Origin: UMGS1783 sp900555065
GTDB lineage: Bacteria; Bacillota; Clostridia; Oscillospirales; UMGS1783
Direction: 5' to 3'
Assembly: GCA_937991645.1 (NCBI GenBank)
Contig: CALKPL010000025.1
Span: 124,001-188,000, forward strand
DNA: 64,000 bases
Positions 52,951-61,100 of the stretch are shown here, one piece after another (position 1 is the stretch's first letter; each line of letters begins with the position of its first letter). The notes under the pieces were generated by a model. The model was given only the letters and a program-made list of their open reading frames with translations. It did not search any database and was not told where the DNA came from. Both the position numbers and the translations under genes were made by a program.

Positions 52951-53922
52951 ATGAAAAAGGCAAAAAAATTATGGGCATTGCTATTATGTATGCTGCTTTG
53001 CGTTGGACTTTTACCGACAACGGTTTTTGCGACGGGTGATCCCGTAATTACAAATCTTACTGTAACCCGCGATAGCGAAACGACGGCGACCATCACCTTT
53101 GACAGCACCCAGGCCGGGAGTGTCGCCATAGGCTTTAAGAATAGCGATGGGACACTCGAGCTTTATATAGGTGACAAGGATGGCGTTACTGTCGGCAAAA
53201 ACGTCATACAATATGAATATTTAGAGGGTTCGGACGCAAAGGAAATCGCCGTTTATTTTGGAACGGACGAAAGCGATTTTGATGCTTTCATGTTCGAAGG
53301 AAAAACTCCGTTCGATATGCCTGATTCGGTAAGGGGAAACGTCCCTGTCGTTCATACCTGTACGGCGCAGGGAGACTGGCAGTATGACCCATATAACCAT
53401 TGGAAACTCTGCGGAGTCTGCAATAACAAAGTAGATGAGGCTGCTCACTCCGGCGGTACGGCTACCTGCACAGCTCCGGCAGTTTGTGAAACATGCCAGC
53501 AGGCCTATGGTTCTGCAAATTCTGACAATCATACCGGCAAAATCGTGTGGACACAGACAGAGACCACCCATTCCAGCGCATATGATTGCTGTGGTGCAGC
53601 AGTAGTTGCTGAGGAATCCCATACTTATGAATGGGTAACAGACAAGGAGCCTACCGCGACAGAGGCGGGCTCACGGCACGAGGAATGCAAGGTCTGCGGC
53701 TATGTAGGAGCAACAGAGACGATAGCGGCAACCGGAACGACGGAAACACCGTCTGACACCGACCAAACGGAAGAAACGCCGTCCGACGATACGACGGACG
53801 ATAAAACCATACCGGAAACCGGGGATACCAGCAACCTTGCCCTTTGGATTACACTTCTCGTATTGGCAAGCGTCGGCATGATTGGAACGACCGTTCTTTC
53901 CAGAAAGCACAGGATAAACTAA
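52951..53922 (+). CDS. Sortase-anchored cysteine-rich surface protein
   Basis: Three hundred and twenty-three residues. A signal peptide (MKKAKKLWALLLCMLLC, cleavage near VFA27) begins it. The exported part has an Ig-like strand-rich domain (about 28-130) and then a His/Trp/Cys module with CxxC pairs (LCGVC, VCETC, ECKVC) of the kind common in gut Firmicute surface proteins. A Thr/Asp/Glu-rich stalk leads to the sorting motif IPETG (287-291), a membrane segment and a basic end. Its codon use is more A/T-rich than its neighbours. ATG 52951 is seven bases after GGAGG. Ligand unknown. Confidence 0.85.
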   Translation: MKKAKKLWALLLCMLLCVGLLPTTVFATGDPVITNLTVTRDSETTATITFDSTQAGSVAIGFKNSDGTLELYIGDKDGVTVGKNVIQYEYLEGSDAKEIAVYFGTDESDFDAFMFEGKTPFDMPDSVRGNVPVVHTCTAQGDWQYDPYNHWKLCGVCNNKVDEAAHSGGTATCTAPAVCETCQQAYGSANSDNHTGKIVWTQTETTHSSAYDCCGAAVVAEESHTYEWVTDKEPTATEAGSRHEECKVCGYVGATETIAATGTTETPSDTDQTEETPSDDTTDDKTIPETGDTSNLALWITLLVLASVGMIGTTVLSRKHRIN

Positions 53923-53927
53923 TGACC

Positions 53928-53965
53928 AAAAACAAAACCGGCTCTGTTGAGCCGGTTTTGTTTTT
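53928..53965 (+). terminator. Terminator after the surface-protein gene
   Basis: A perfect 17-bp stem (53928-53944 with 53949-53965) with a four-base loop. The right arm ends in a T-run. Confidence 0.9.
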
Positions 53966-54139
53966 GCACCAGTTCCCATATATTATATTATAATAAAAAA
54001 CAAAAGGTCGGTCAGCTTGACAAAACACGATAAAAAGCAAATTGTCTTTCCCTGCAGATCAAGAACGTGTAATGCGTCGAAAAATGTATTATGCAGGGGC
54101 CAGCCATGTTTGATAGCACATAGGTCGGAACGGTATGGG

Positions 54140-55303
54140 TTAATCCACATCGTCGCGCGCATCGTCGTCCCGGTGTCGGCCGCGCTTTGCCGCTCTGTGC
54201 GGTTTTGGTCTCTCTTGTTCAGGCAGGCTCTTCCATGCGCGAATATATCCCTCCTCCTTGAGCATCTTGATAAACATAATGGAGATGGGGAAGACAAAAA
54301 TACCGAACAGGCCTAGAATTTTTCCGCCGATATAAATACTGATCAGCACAACAAGCGGATGCAGGCCGATTTGTTTTCCCACAATTTTGGGTTCAATGGT
54401 ATTGCGCACAATACCAATAACAATGCTTGTAATAAGAAGTCCAATCCCCAACGAGATATTGTGCAGCGCAATGGAGATCACACCCCACGGAATCAGGATA
54501 GTGCTGCAGCCGACGTAGGGCAGAACGTCGAAAATTGTAATCAGCAGGGCAAGCAGTACGGCATAGTTTAGCTTGAGTATGGAAAATGAAAGTAGGAGTT
54601 CGCAGAAGGTAATGCACATAATCAGCCCATAGGCGCGTACAAATTTGCCGATGGTGCCGCCGATAAAGTTGCGCACAAGCACGTATTTTGAGTAATAGCG
54701 CGTCGGCAGCTGATAGGAGAGGAAAGAGCGTACGTTTTCGTAGTCGCTGCACAGGAAGACTGAAGACAGAACGGTAACAAGCATGAACAGCAGTACGGAC
54801 GGCAGTTTCAGGGCGATGTTTGTGGCGAAATTTACAATGGACCCTGCGATATTCGTCGTAAAGTTAATAATGGATTTTGTGATGGAATCAATCGACGAAT
54901 CCAGCAGACTGGTTGCGGTTCCGTTAAAGGAGGCGTACAGGCCTTCCAGCCATATCTCTATCTGGTCGGCCACCGACTGGATGACGTGAGATATATCTCC
55001 CATATTCCCAAGCAGGGTAATCGCTTCCCGCGTGAGCAAGTACAGAATCAGCAGAATCAGCGCGATCATTACGGCCCAGAACAACAGTGCTACGCCGATC
55101 CCTACGATACTGGCCTTTATCCTCGTTTTTTTCGCGATCCATCGGATCAGCGGATGCAACGCCGCCGCAACGAGCAGGGAAATGATGAAAGGCGCAAGAT
55201 ATCCCAGCGCGTATTTGAACGCGAGATAAATAAGCGCTATAATCGCGGCGATATAGAGCAGATTGATCAGAAACGCCTTTCTGTGTGAAACCTTTCTGTC
55301 CAT
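54140..55303 (-). CDS. ytvI: AI-2E-family membrane protein (YtvI-like)
   Basis: Three hundred and eighty-seven residues with about eight membrane segments. It belongs to the AI-2E transporter (PerM) family, and its IVGKQIGLHPLVVLISIYIGGKILGLFG stretch is the family signature. The sporulation-associated YtvI subgroup is the best fit given dpaAB in the same window. The C-terminus is short and basic (EQERPKPHRAAKRGRHR). Function is unproven; AI-2 transport is a historical label. It diverges from the TSUP gene across about 60 bases. Confidence 0.85.
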   Translation of the reverse strand: MDRKVSHRKAFLINLLYIAAIIALIYLAFKYALGYLAPFIISLLVAAALHPLIRWIAKKTRIKASIVGIGVALLFWAVMIALILLILYLLTREAITLLGNMGDISHVIQSVADQIEIWLEGLYASFNGTATSLLDSSIDSITKSIINFTTNIAGSIVNFATNIALKLPSVLLFMLVTVLSSVFLCSDYENVRSFLSYQLPTRYYSKYVLVRNFIGGTIGKFVRAYGLIMCITFCELLLSFSILKLNYAVLLALLITIFDVLPYVGCSTILIPWGVISIALHNISLGIGLLITSIVIGIVRNTIEPKIVGKQIGLHPLVVLISIYIGGKILGLFGIFVFPISIMFIKMLKEEGYIRAWKSLPEQERPKPHRAAKRGRHRDDDARDDVD

Positions 55304-55363
55304 AGAAAGCCCCTTTTTCCTTTTTTCGTTTATATTTTTTGACTTTTGGCAAATGCTATATCC

Positions 55364-55714
55364 ATGAAAAAGAAATTGACATTGATCGGGCTCGTCACCG
55401 GGCTTGTCAACGGCCTACTGGGCGGCGCTGCGGGTTTAATCTGCGTCCCACTCATCAAGGCTGCCATGAAAGAGGAAAACAAGGCGCATGCGTACACGGT
55501 CGTGACAGTGCTCGCTGCGTCATTTGTGAGCGCCATAACTTATTTATTGGCAGGAAATCTGGATTTTAATCAGGCTCTGCCATATATAATTGGCGGCGTT
55601 ATCGCCGCGCCTATCGGGGTAAAGCTGTTGCGGAAAATCAACTCGACTGTACTGAGCAAGCTGTTTGCCCTGTTTCTATTGTACTGTTCGATAAGGATGT
55701 TGATACATGCTTGA
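55364..55714 (+). CDS. TSUP/TauE-SafE half-transporter, first half
   Basis: One hundred and sixteen residues with four membrane segments. The motif GLVNGLLGGAAGLICVPLI at the N-terminus is the start of one TauE/SafE repeat. Full TSUP carriers have two such repeats in about 250 residues, so this gene is half a transporter. It overlaps the next gene, which supplies the other half, by eight bases. Substrates in the family are sulfite, sulfoacetate and other organic anions; this one is unknown. The ATG at 55364 has only a weak ribosome site. Confidence 0.85.
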   Translation: MKKKLTLIGLVTGLVNGLLGGAAGLICVPLIKAAMKEENKAHAYTVVTVLAASFVSAITYLLAGNLDFNQALPYIIGGVIAAPIGVKLLRKINSTVLSKLFALFLLYCSIRMLIHA

Positions 55715-56159
55715 AGGAATAATCGGTTTTCTGGCTGGAATCATCAGCAGCATGGGTTTTGGCGGCGGTTCGATCCTGCTCGTCTATCTCACGTTGTTCG
55801 CCGGCGTTTCCCAAAAGGAGGCTGCAGGGATAAACCTAATCTATTTTCTGCCCTGTGCAGCGGCGGCCACCTTTTTCTTTTTCAAAACAAAATTCATAGA
55901 AAAAGAGCCGGTCATCCGGCTCGCAATCTGTTCCGCAATCGGCGCTGTCGCCGGTTCGGTCGGTGCAATATTCATAGACGATAAGATAATCCGCATCGTA
56001 TTTGCCGTCGTTCTCCTCGGTGTAGGACTTAAAGAGCTGTTTTCAAAGCCGAAAAAAAAGCCGCCGCAAGAACAAATGCAGCGGCAGGCGCCCGGTAATG
56101 TGGAGCAGGCTTCGGCGGTCACTCCCGAAAACGAACGGGATAAACGTTATAACCCTTAA
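55707..56159 (+). CDS. TSUP/TauE-SafE half-transporter, second half
   Basis: One hundred and fifty residues. Four membrane segments begin GFLAGIISSMGFGGGSILLV, the counterpart of the first half's motif. The last 40 residues are a hydrophilic Lys/Gln/Pro-rich tail. With the overlapping upstream gene it can form a two-chain TSUP carrier. It converges on ruvX with two bases between the stops. Confidence 0.85.
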   Translation: MLEGIIGFLAGIISSMGFGGGSILLVYLTLFAGVSQKEAAGINLIYFLPCAAAATFFFFKTKFIEKEPVIRLAICSAIGAVAGSVGAIFIDDKIIRIVFAVVLLGVGLKELFSKPKKKPPQEQMQRQAPGNVEQASAVTPENERDKRYNP

Positions 56160-56161
56160 AT

Positions 56162-56599
56162 TTACAAATCGATTTCCGCTTCGCTCCGGCCTTTCTGCGC
56201 GTCGATATAACCCTGTAGTATAACCGTTGCCGCTACAGCGTCAACGGTTTCTTTGCGCTTGTTTCCCCTCGTGTCGGTCATATTCAGGACTGCGTGCGCA
56301 TAGCCGGACGTCAACCGCTCGTCAAAATAGACGACGGGCAATCCAGTGCGTTCTTCCAGTAGCCGGCCAAACTCCCGCGTTTTTTCCGCGCGGAACCCTT
56401 CGCTGCCGTTCATATTCCGGGGAAGCCCAACTACGAGCCGTTCGGCTTTTTCGCGCGCCGCAATGCTGCGGATTTCCTCAGCGGCCGCATTCGGGTCGTT
56501 TTTGCGGACGGTTTCCAAAGGCGTTGCGATGGGATAACGCGTGTCCAGTTTAGCTACGCCCGTTCGCGCGTCGCCAAAGTCTATGCCCAAAAGAATCAT
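56162..56599 (-). CDS. YqgF/RuvX-family nuclease (Holliday junction resolvase-like)
   Basis: One hundred and forty-five residues of the YqgF family, an RNase H fold. The first catalytic Asp is in LGIDFGDARTGVA (5-17), VVGLPRNMNGSEG and YFDERLTSGYAH follow, and the late VDAVAATVILQGYI carries the last Asp. In E. coli it processes 16S rRNA ends; resolvase activity is less certain. ATG 56599 is eight bases after AGGAG. Confidence 0.95.
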   Translation of the reverse strand: MILLGIDFGDARTGVAKLDTRYPIATPLETVRKNDPNAAAEEIRSIAAREKAERLVVGLPRNMNGSEGFRAEKTREFGRLLEERTGLPVVYFDERLTSGYAHAVLNMTDTRGNKRKETVDAVAATVILQGYIDAQKGRSEAEIDL

Positions 56600-56687
56600 A
56601 TATACCGCTCCTTTTTTGTATGTTTTATTATACATATTTTCATATCGGAATTCAACAGAGATCGCCTGAATCAATTCTTTATTTTAT

Positions 56688-56716
56688 TTGCCAAATACAG
56701 CCTTTTTTGATATAAT
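56688..56716 (+). promoter_or_regulatory. Promoter of the DUF951-prfA unit
   Basis: TTGCCA at 56688-56693, a 17-base spacer and TATAAT at 56711-56716 with TG one base upstream (extended -10). Confidence 0.8.
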
Positions 56717-56763
56717 ATAAAAATCAATATGGATTTGAAATAACGGGAAAGGGGCGCTTGGCG

Positions 56764-56958
56764 GTGGATATACAGGTGGGGGATCGCGTACAGATGAAAA
56801 AAGCGCATCCCTGCGGCGGCGCTGTGTTTCAAGTCCTGCGCGTAGGGCTGGACTATAAACTGCGCTGTGAAAAGTGCGGAAGGGAAATCATGGCCCCGCG
56901 CATCAAGATCGCGAAATACATCAAGAAAGTACTGAAAAAGGAAGAAGATAATGCTTGA
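56764..56958 (+). CDS. DUF951 family small protein
   Basis: Sixty-four residues. The family pattern is complete: VQMKKAHPCGG, then VGLDYKLRCEKCG with a CxxC, then a basic tail (KYIKKVLKKE). Such small proteins are conserved in Firmicutes and often precede rpsF or prfA; their function is unknown, though the CxxC suggests a zinc knuckle. GTG 56764 is nine bases after AAGGGG; TTG 56758 is an alternative two codons upstream. It overlaps prfA by eight bases. Confidence 0.9.
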   Translation: MDIQVGDRVQMKKAHPCGGAVFQVLRVGLDYKLRCEKCGREIMAPRIKIAKYIKKVLKKEEDNA

Positions 56959-58021
56959 AAAGCTGGACAGTATCGCGCAAAAATTTGATGAGATTACCGA
57001 GCGGCTTGCGGACCCTGCCGTCGTAACGGACCAGGACCTGTATAAACGGCTCATGAAGGAGCATAAGAACCTCTCGCCGATTGTGGAGAAGTACCGCGAG
57101 TACAAACAGATCCAGGCGAACTATGCAGAGGCGGAAGAACTGTTAAAAGAGCCGCTTGATAAGGATTTTAAGGACATGGTCCAGGCGGAATATTTTGAGG
57201 CAAAGGATAAGCTTGCGCGCCTGGAAGACGAACTGAAAATTCTGCTGCTTCCGAAGGACGAGGACGACGATAAGAGCGCCATTGTGGAAATCCGCGCGGG
57301 CGTCGGCGGCGAGGAGGCGACCTTGTTTGCAAATTCGCTGTACCGTATGTATACGATGTATGCAGAGACGCACGGATATAAAATAGACGTCCTGTCTTTA
57401 AACCAGACAGAGCTTGGCGGTATAAAGGAAATCACCTTTCTGGTCGAGGGGGACAGCGTATACAGCCGCTTGAAGTTTGAGAGCGGTACGCACCGAGTCC
57501 AGCGCGTTCCCGAAACAGAATCATCCGGCAGGATCCACACATCCGCCGTCACAGTCGCAGTACTGCCTGAGGCGGAAGAGGTAGAAATTGAAATCAACCC
57601 AAATGATTTGCAGATCGAGACCTACCGCGCAAGCGGCGCCGGCGGCCAGCACGTCAATAAGACGTCCTCCGCCATTCGGATTACCCATTTGCCGACGGGG
57701 CTTGTCGTGGAATGCCAGGACGAACGCAGTCAGTTCAAGAACAAGGACAAGGCGATGAAGATCCTGCGCTCCCGCCTGTACAATATGAAGCAGAAGGAGC
57801 AGGCGGATAAAATTTCGGCTGAACGCAAGGACCAGGTGGGCAGCGGAGACCGCAGCGAGCGGATTCGAACCTACAATTTCCCCCAGGGCCGCGTAACCGA
57901 CCACCGAATCGGGATGACGATTTATCGCCTGGAGGAGTTTTTAAACGGGGATATTGACGAGATGCTGAACGCCCTGATCGCAAACGCGCAGGCAGAAAAG
58001 CTCAAAGCGGCGATTGATTAA
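56951..58021 (+). CDS. prfA: Peptide chain release factor 1
   Basis: Three hundred and fifty-six residues. It releases peptides at UAA and UAG. The catalytic GGQ is in GAGGQHVNKTSSAIR (about 229), the stop-codon region has RVPETESSGRIHTSA (the PxT-type motif), and the N-terminal helical domain is complete. It follows the DUF951 gene with an eight-base overlap. No frameshift site is present, as expected for RF1 rather than RF2. Confidence 0.98.
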   Translation: MLEKLDSIAQKFDEITERLADPAVVTDQDLYKRLMKEHKNLSPIVEKYREYKQIQANYAEAEELLKEPLDKDFKDMVQAEYFEAKDKLARLEDELKILLLPKDEDDDKSAIVEIRAGVGGEEATLFANSLYRMYTMYAETHGYKIDVLSLNQTELGGIKEITFLVEGDSVYSRLKFESGTHRVQRVPETESSGRIHTSAVTVAVLPEAEEVEIEINPNDLQIETYRASGAGGQHVNKTSSAIRITHLPTGLVVECQDERSQFKNKDKAMKILRSRLYNMKQKEQADKISAERKDQVGSGDRSERIRTYNFPQGRVTDHRIGMTIYRLEEFLNGDIDEMLNALIANAQAEKLKAAID

Positions 58022-58082
58022 GTAATGCGCCCGCATTTTCCTGAATATAGTGTTTTATAAAAGGGAAATGGGGGGTATCGCT

Positions 58083-58835
58083 GTGAATTACTGCATACGC
58101 GTGATGCTTTACGGCATGTTCTGCGGCGTATTCGGCACGGCACTCGGCGGCGTAATCGCCGTGTTTATCCGAAAGCATACCGATCGGCTCATGGGATTTC
58201 TGCTCGAGTTTTCAGCCGGGCTGATGGTCGGCGTTTCCGTATTCAATCTCATCCCGAACGCGATGGAGCTGACCTCGGTATGGATTGTTCTGCTCGGTGT
58301 TTTAGCCGGGATTCTGCTGTCCATGCTGCTGCAGAACAAGTTGAAGTTCTCTGAGAAAAAACCGCTACGGGGCGCGAGCAGCCGATCTTTCCAGCTCATG
58401 CGTACCGGGATTTTTGTTGCAATCGGTATCGCTCTGCACAATTTTCCGGAAGGTCTTGCCATTGGCGTGGGGTTTGGCGCTTCGCATGCGATCGGCCTTT
58501 CTCTGCTGCTGACGATTATGATTCACGATGTCCCGGAGGGGATTGCGATGGCGCTGCCTTTGCGCGAGGGCGGCGTTTCCAGATGGAAAGCGGTTGGCAT
58601 AACAGTCCTCTCCGGAATCCCGACAGGACTCGGCGCCTATATAGGCGCATATCTCGGGTATATATCAGAAAACATCATCGGCGTATTTCTCGCCGTTGCC
58701 GCGGGGACGATGCTCTTTATTTCCATTGGAGATCTCATTCCCGAATCCAAGACCATCTATAAGGGCAGGCTGCCGTCGTTCGGCAATATATTAGGGCTTT
58801 TGTGCGGATTTGTTATATCCGTACTCATTGTATGA
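58083..58835 (+). CDS. ZIP-family metal transporter
   Basis: Two hundred and fifty residues, about eight membrane segments. The two ZIP metal-site helices are plain: ALHNFPEGLAIGVG (about 128-141) and IHDVPEGIAMALPL (about 155-168). It is ZupT/GufA-like and imports Zn(II) or other divalent metals. GTG 58083 is seven bases after a G-run; ATG 58068 is an alternative closer to AAGGGAA. It follows prfA closely and precedes the sua5 gene. Confidence 0.92.
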   Translation: MNYCIRVMLYGMFCGVFGTALGGVIAVFIRKHTDRLMGFLLEFSAGLMVGVSVFNLIPNAMELTSVWIVLLGVLAGILLSMLLQNKLKFSEKKPLRGASSRSFQLMRTGIFVAIGIALHNFPEGLAIGVGFGASHAIGLSLLLTIMIHDVPEGIAMALPLREGGVSRWKAVGITVLSGIPTGLGAYIGAYLGYISENIIGVFLAVAAGTMLFISIGDLIPESKTIYKGRLPSFGNILGLLCGFVISVLIV

Positions 58836-58857
58836 TTACGAAAAAGCGGGTTGTTAT

Positions 58858-59883
58858 ATGGAAACGCAGATTGTATCTGCTTCACAAGCAAATATCGCGC
58901 GAGCCGCGGCAATACTCCGGCAGGGAGGTCTTGTCGCTGTCCCTACGGAGACAGTGTACGGCCTTGCGGCAAACGCGCTGGACCCTGCGGCCGCCGCGCG
59001 TATCTATGCGGCAAAGGGCCGTCCGTCCGATAATCCACTCATTGTACATATTTCGGATACGTCGGAGCTTGCGCCGCTTGTTCGCCAGGTGCCGGATATC
59101 TGCCGCGTCCTTGCGCAACAGTTCTGGCCGGGTCCGCTTACCATCGTACTGCCAGCCTCGGCCGCCGTTCCCAAGCAGGTAACCGGCGGTCTGGATACAG
59201 TTGCCGTCCGTTGTCCTGCGCATCCGGTCGCACGGGCCGTCATCCGGGCCGCAGGTCTTCCGCTTGCGGCGCCCTCCGCGAACTCTTCCGGCAGACCCAG
59301 CCCGACCACAGCGGCGCATGTGTATGCAGACCTGCACGGGAAGATCCCCATGATTCTGGACGCCGGCCCCTGTGAAATCGGAGTAGAAAGCACGGTCCTC
59401 TCCCTGGCCGGGGAACATCCAACCGTGCTGCGGCCCGGCGGCGTGAGTGTGGACAGGCTGGAGGCAGTTATCGGGCCGGTTGCGGTATCCGGCGCCGTGT
59501 TTGCGCCCATGGCGGACGACGATGCTCCCATGGCGCCCGGAATGAAATACCGTCACTATGCGCCGCGAGCGCCCATTACGCTGTTTTCCGGGCCGGATGA
59601 CGCTGTTATACGCCGTATCAACAGCTTGGCGGACAGCCGGACCGGGATCCTCTGTTTCAATGGGGAAGAGCGTTTATTTTCAGCGGGCGCGCCCGTGCCC
59701 TACGGCGACAGGGACGACCCCTTGGATTTGTCCCACAACCTTTTTTCGGCGCTGCGCCGGTTTGACGATCTGGGCGTTTGTCGTATTTACGGTCGTATGT
59801 GCCTGCAGGACGGCGCATTTTTGGGCGTAGCCAACCGGCTTTTGAAGGCGGCGGGATTTCATATGGAAAAAGTTGATAGATGA
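58858..59883 (+). CDS. L-threonylcarbamoyladenylate synthase (Sua5/YwlC type)
   Basis: Three hundred and forty-one residues. It makes threonylcarbamoyl-AMP for TsaD. The N-terminal YrdC domain has GGLVAVPTETVYGLAANAL (about 22-40) and the KGRPSDNPL loop; SANSSGRPSPT and the VESTVLSL-LRPGG region complete it. The Sua5-specific C-terminal domain (about 225-341) starts after PGMKYRHYAP, the conserved linker. It is close to prfA, as in Bacillus ywlC. Confidence 0.95.
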   Translation: METQIVSASQANIARAAAILRQGGLVAVPTETVYGLAANALDPAAAARIYAAKGRPSDNPLIVHISDTSELAPLVRQVPDICRVLAQQFWPGPLTIVLPASAAVPKQVTGGLDTVAVRCPAHPVARAVIRAAGLPLAAPSANSSGRPSPTTAAHVYADLHGKIPMILDAGPCEIGVESTVLSLAGEHPTVLRPGGVSVDRLEAVIGPVAVSGAVFAPMADDDAPMAPGMKYRHYAPRAPITLFSGPDDAVIRRINSLADSRTGILCFNGEERLFSAGAPVPYGDRDDPLDLSHNLFSALRRFDDLGVCRIYGRMCLQDGAFLGVANRLLKAAGFHMEKVDR

Positions 59884-59893
59884 GGGATAGACT

Positions 59894-60502
59894 ATGAAAG
59901 TCATAGGCCTGACCGGCGGTTCGGGAGCAGGCAAAAGCGAAGTTTCCCGTTATATGCAGAATCGCTATGGCGTCGTTCATATCGACGGCGATACAATCGC
60001 GCGCCATGTGACGGATACGCGCAGGGACTGTCTGGACGAGCTTACCGACCATTTTGGCGCTGCAATTTTGAATCCGGACGGTACGCTCAATCGTAAGGCG
60101 CTCGCCGCGTTAGCGTTTTCGAGCGGGGAACAGACTGCGGCTCTCAACCGGATCACGCATAAATACATAACTCGGGAGATCAACAGCCTGATCGCGCGCA
60201 GCAGGAGCGCAGGCGCGCCGGCTGTCGCGGTAGACGGCGCTGCGATCATTGAGAGCGGCACGGCGCGGGACTGCGACGCAGTGATTGCCGTTATCGCACC
60301 GTATGCGCGCCGATTGCGGGCGATTATGGCGCGCGACGGCATTGACGAAGCGCAGGCCCGCCAACGGCTGGATGCGCAGAAACCGGATGCATGGTACACG
60401 GCGCACGCCGATTACACGATTGAAAACACGGGCACGCTTGAAGCGCTGCAAAGGCAGGTCGATATGGTAATGAACGGCATTTTAAAACCGGAGGATTCAT
60501 AA
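59894..60502 (+). CDS. coaE: Dephospho-CoA kinase
   Basis: Two hundred and two residues. It phosphorylates dephospho-CoA in the last step of CoA synthesis. Walker A GLTGGSGAGKSEVSR is at 5-19, the HIDGDTIARHV substrate motif follows, and the Gln/Arg-rich lid RRLRAIMARDGIDEAQARQRL is intact. It follows the sua5 gene by ten bases and precedes the transglycosylase by four. Confidence 0.96.
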   Translation: MKVIGLTGGSGAGKSEVSRYMQNRYGVVHIDGDTIARHVTDTRRDCLDELTDHFGAAILNPDGTLNRKALAALAFSSGEQTAALNRITHKYITREINSLIARSRSAGAPAVAVDGAAIIESGTARDCDAVIAVIAPYARRLRAIMARDGIDEAQARQRLDAQKPDAWYTAHADYTIENTGTLEALQRQVDMVMNGILKPEDS

Positions 60503-60506
60503 TTTC

Positions 60507-61100
60507 ATGGCGTATTCCAGAAAAAAGCGCGGAATAAAGGCTGCGCTGTCCTATATTTTTGTAACCCTGCTGTTTATCTTCGTCGTCGGGGGCATTATAA
60601 ATATAGCGCTGCGCGCCTATTATCCCTTAAAATATGAGGAACAGATTCTTGCGTATGCCGCTGAGCATGAGCTTGATCCTAGCCTGGTCGCGGCGGTGAT
60701 TCACACAGAAAGCCGTTTTCGGCCGGACTCGGCGTCCAGTATGGGCGCGTATGGGCTGATGCAGATCACGCCCGACACTTTATACTGGATAGCGGAAAAG
60801 AACGGGGAGACGGTTACGGGAACGGCGGAAGACGTCCTGCTTGATCCTGCGCAGAATATCAGGTACGGCTGTATGATTCTCAGCCAGCACTTGCAGGAAT
60901 TCGGTTCAACAGAAACAGCTCTGGCAGCATATAACGCAGGCCGCAGCCGTATTATAAGCTGGTTGCAGAACAGCGATATTTCCAGCGACGGCGTGGATCT
61001 GCACAATATACCTTATCCGGAGACGGAACAATACGTAAAAAAAGTGACGTACGCGCAAAAAATTTACCAAATTTTATATCACATAGGAGGTTCATCATGA
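60507..61100 (+). CDS. Membrane-anchored lytic transglycosylase (SLT family)
   Basis: One hundred and ninety-seven residues. A basic N-terminus and one membrane anchor (about 14-34) place the rest outside the cell. The SLT domain has the catalytic Glu in AAVIHTESRFRPDSASSMGA (Glu about 68), GLMQITPDT, and AALAAYNAGRSR-like AYNAG. It cuts peptidoglycan glycan strands with anhydro ends. The Slt70/MltE-like fold is clear; the physiological role is not. It overlaps the aminopeptidase start by four bases. Confidence 0.93.
   Translation: MAYSRKKRGIKAALSYIFVTLLFIFVVGGIINIALRAYYPLKYEEQILAYAAEHELDPSLVAAVIHTESRFRPDSASSMGAYGLMQITPDTLYWIAEKNGETVTGTAEDVLLDPAQNIRYGCMILSQHLQEFGSTETALAAYNAGRSRIISWLQNSDISSDGVDLHNIPYPETEQYVKKVTYAQKIYQILYHIGGSS

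Noticed and set aside
53966..54139. Small RNA gene between the surface-protein terminator and ytvI
   Set aside because: A CCCTGCA/TGCAGGG pairing is present, but there is no matching promoter and terminator pair; nothing firm can be called.
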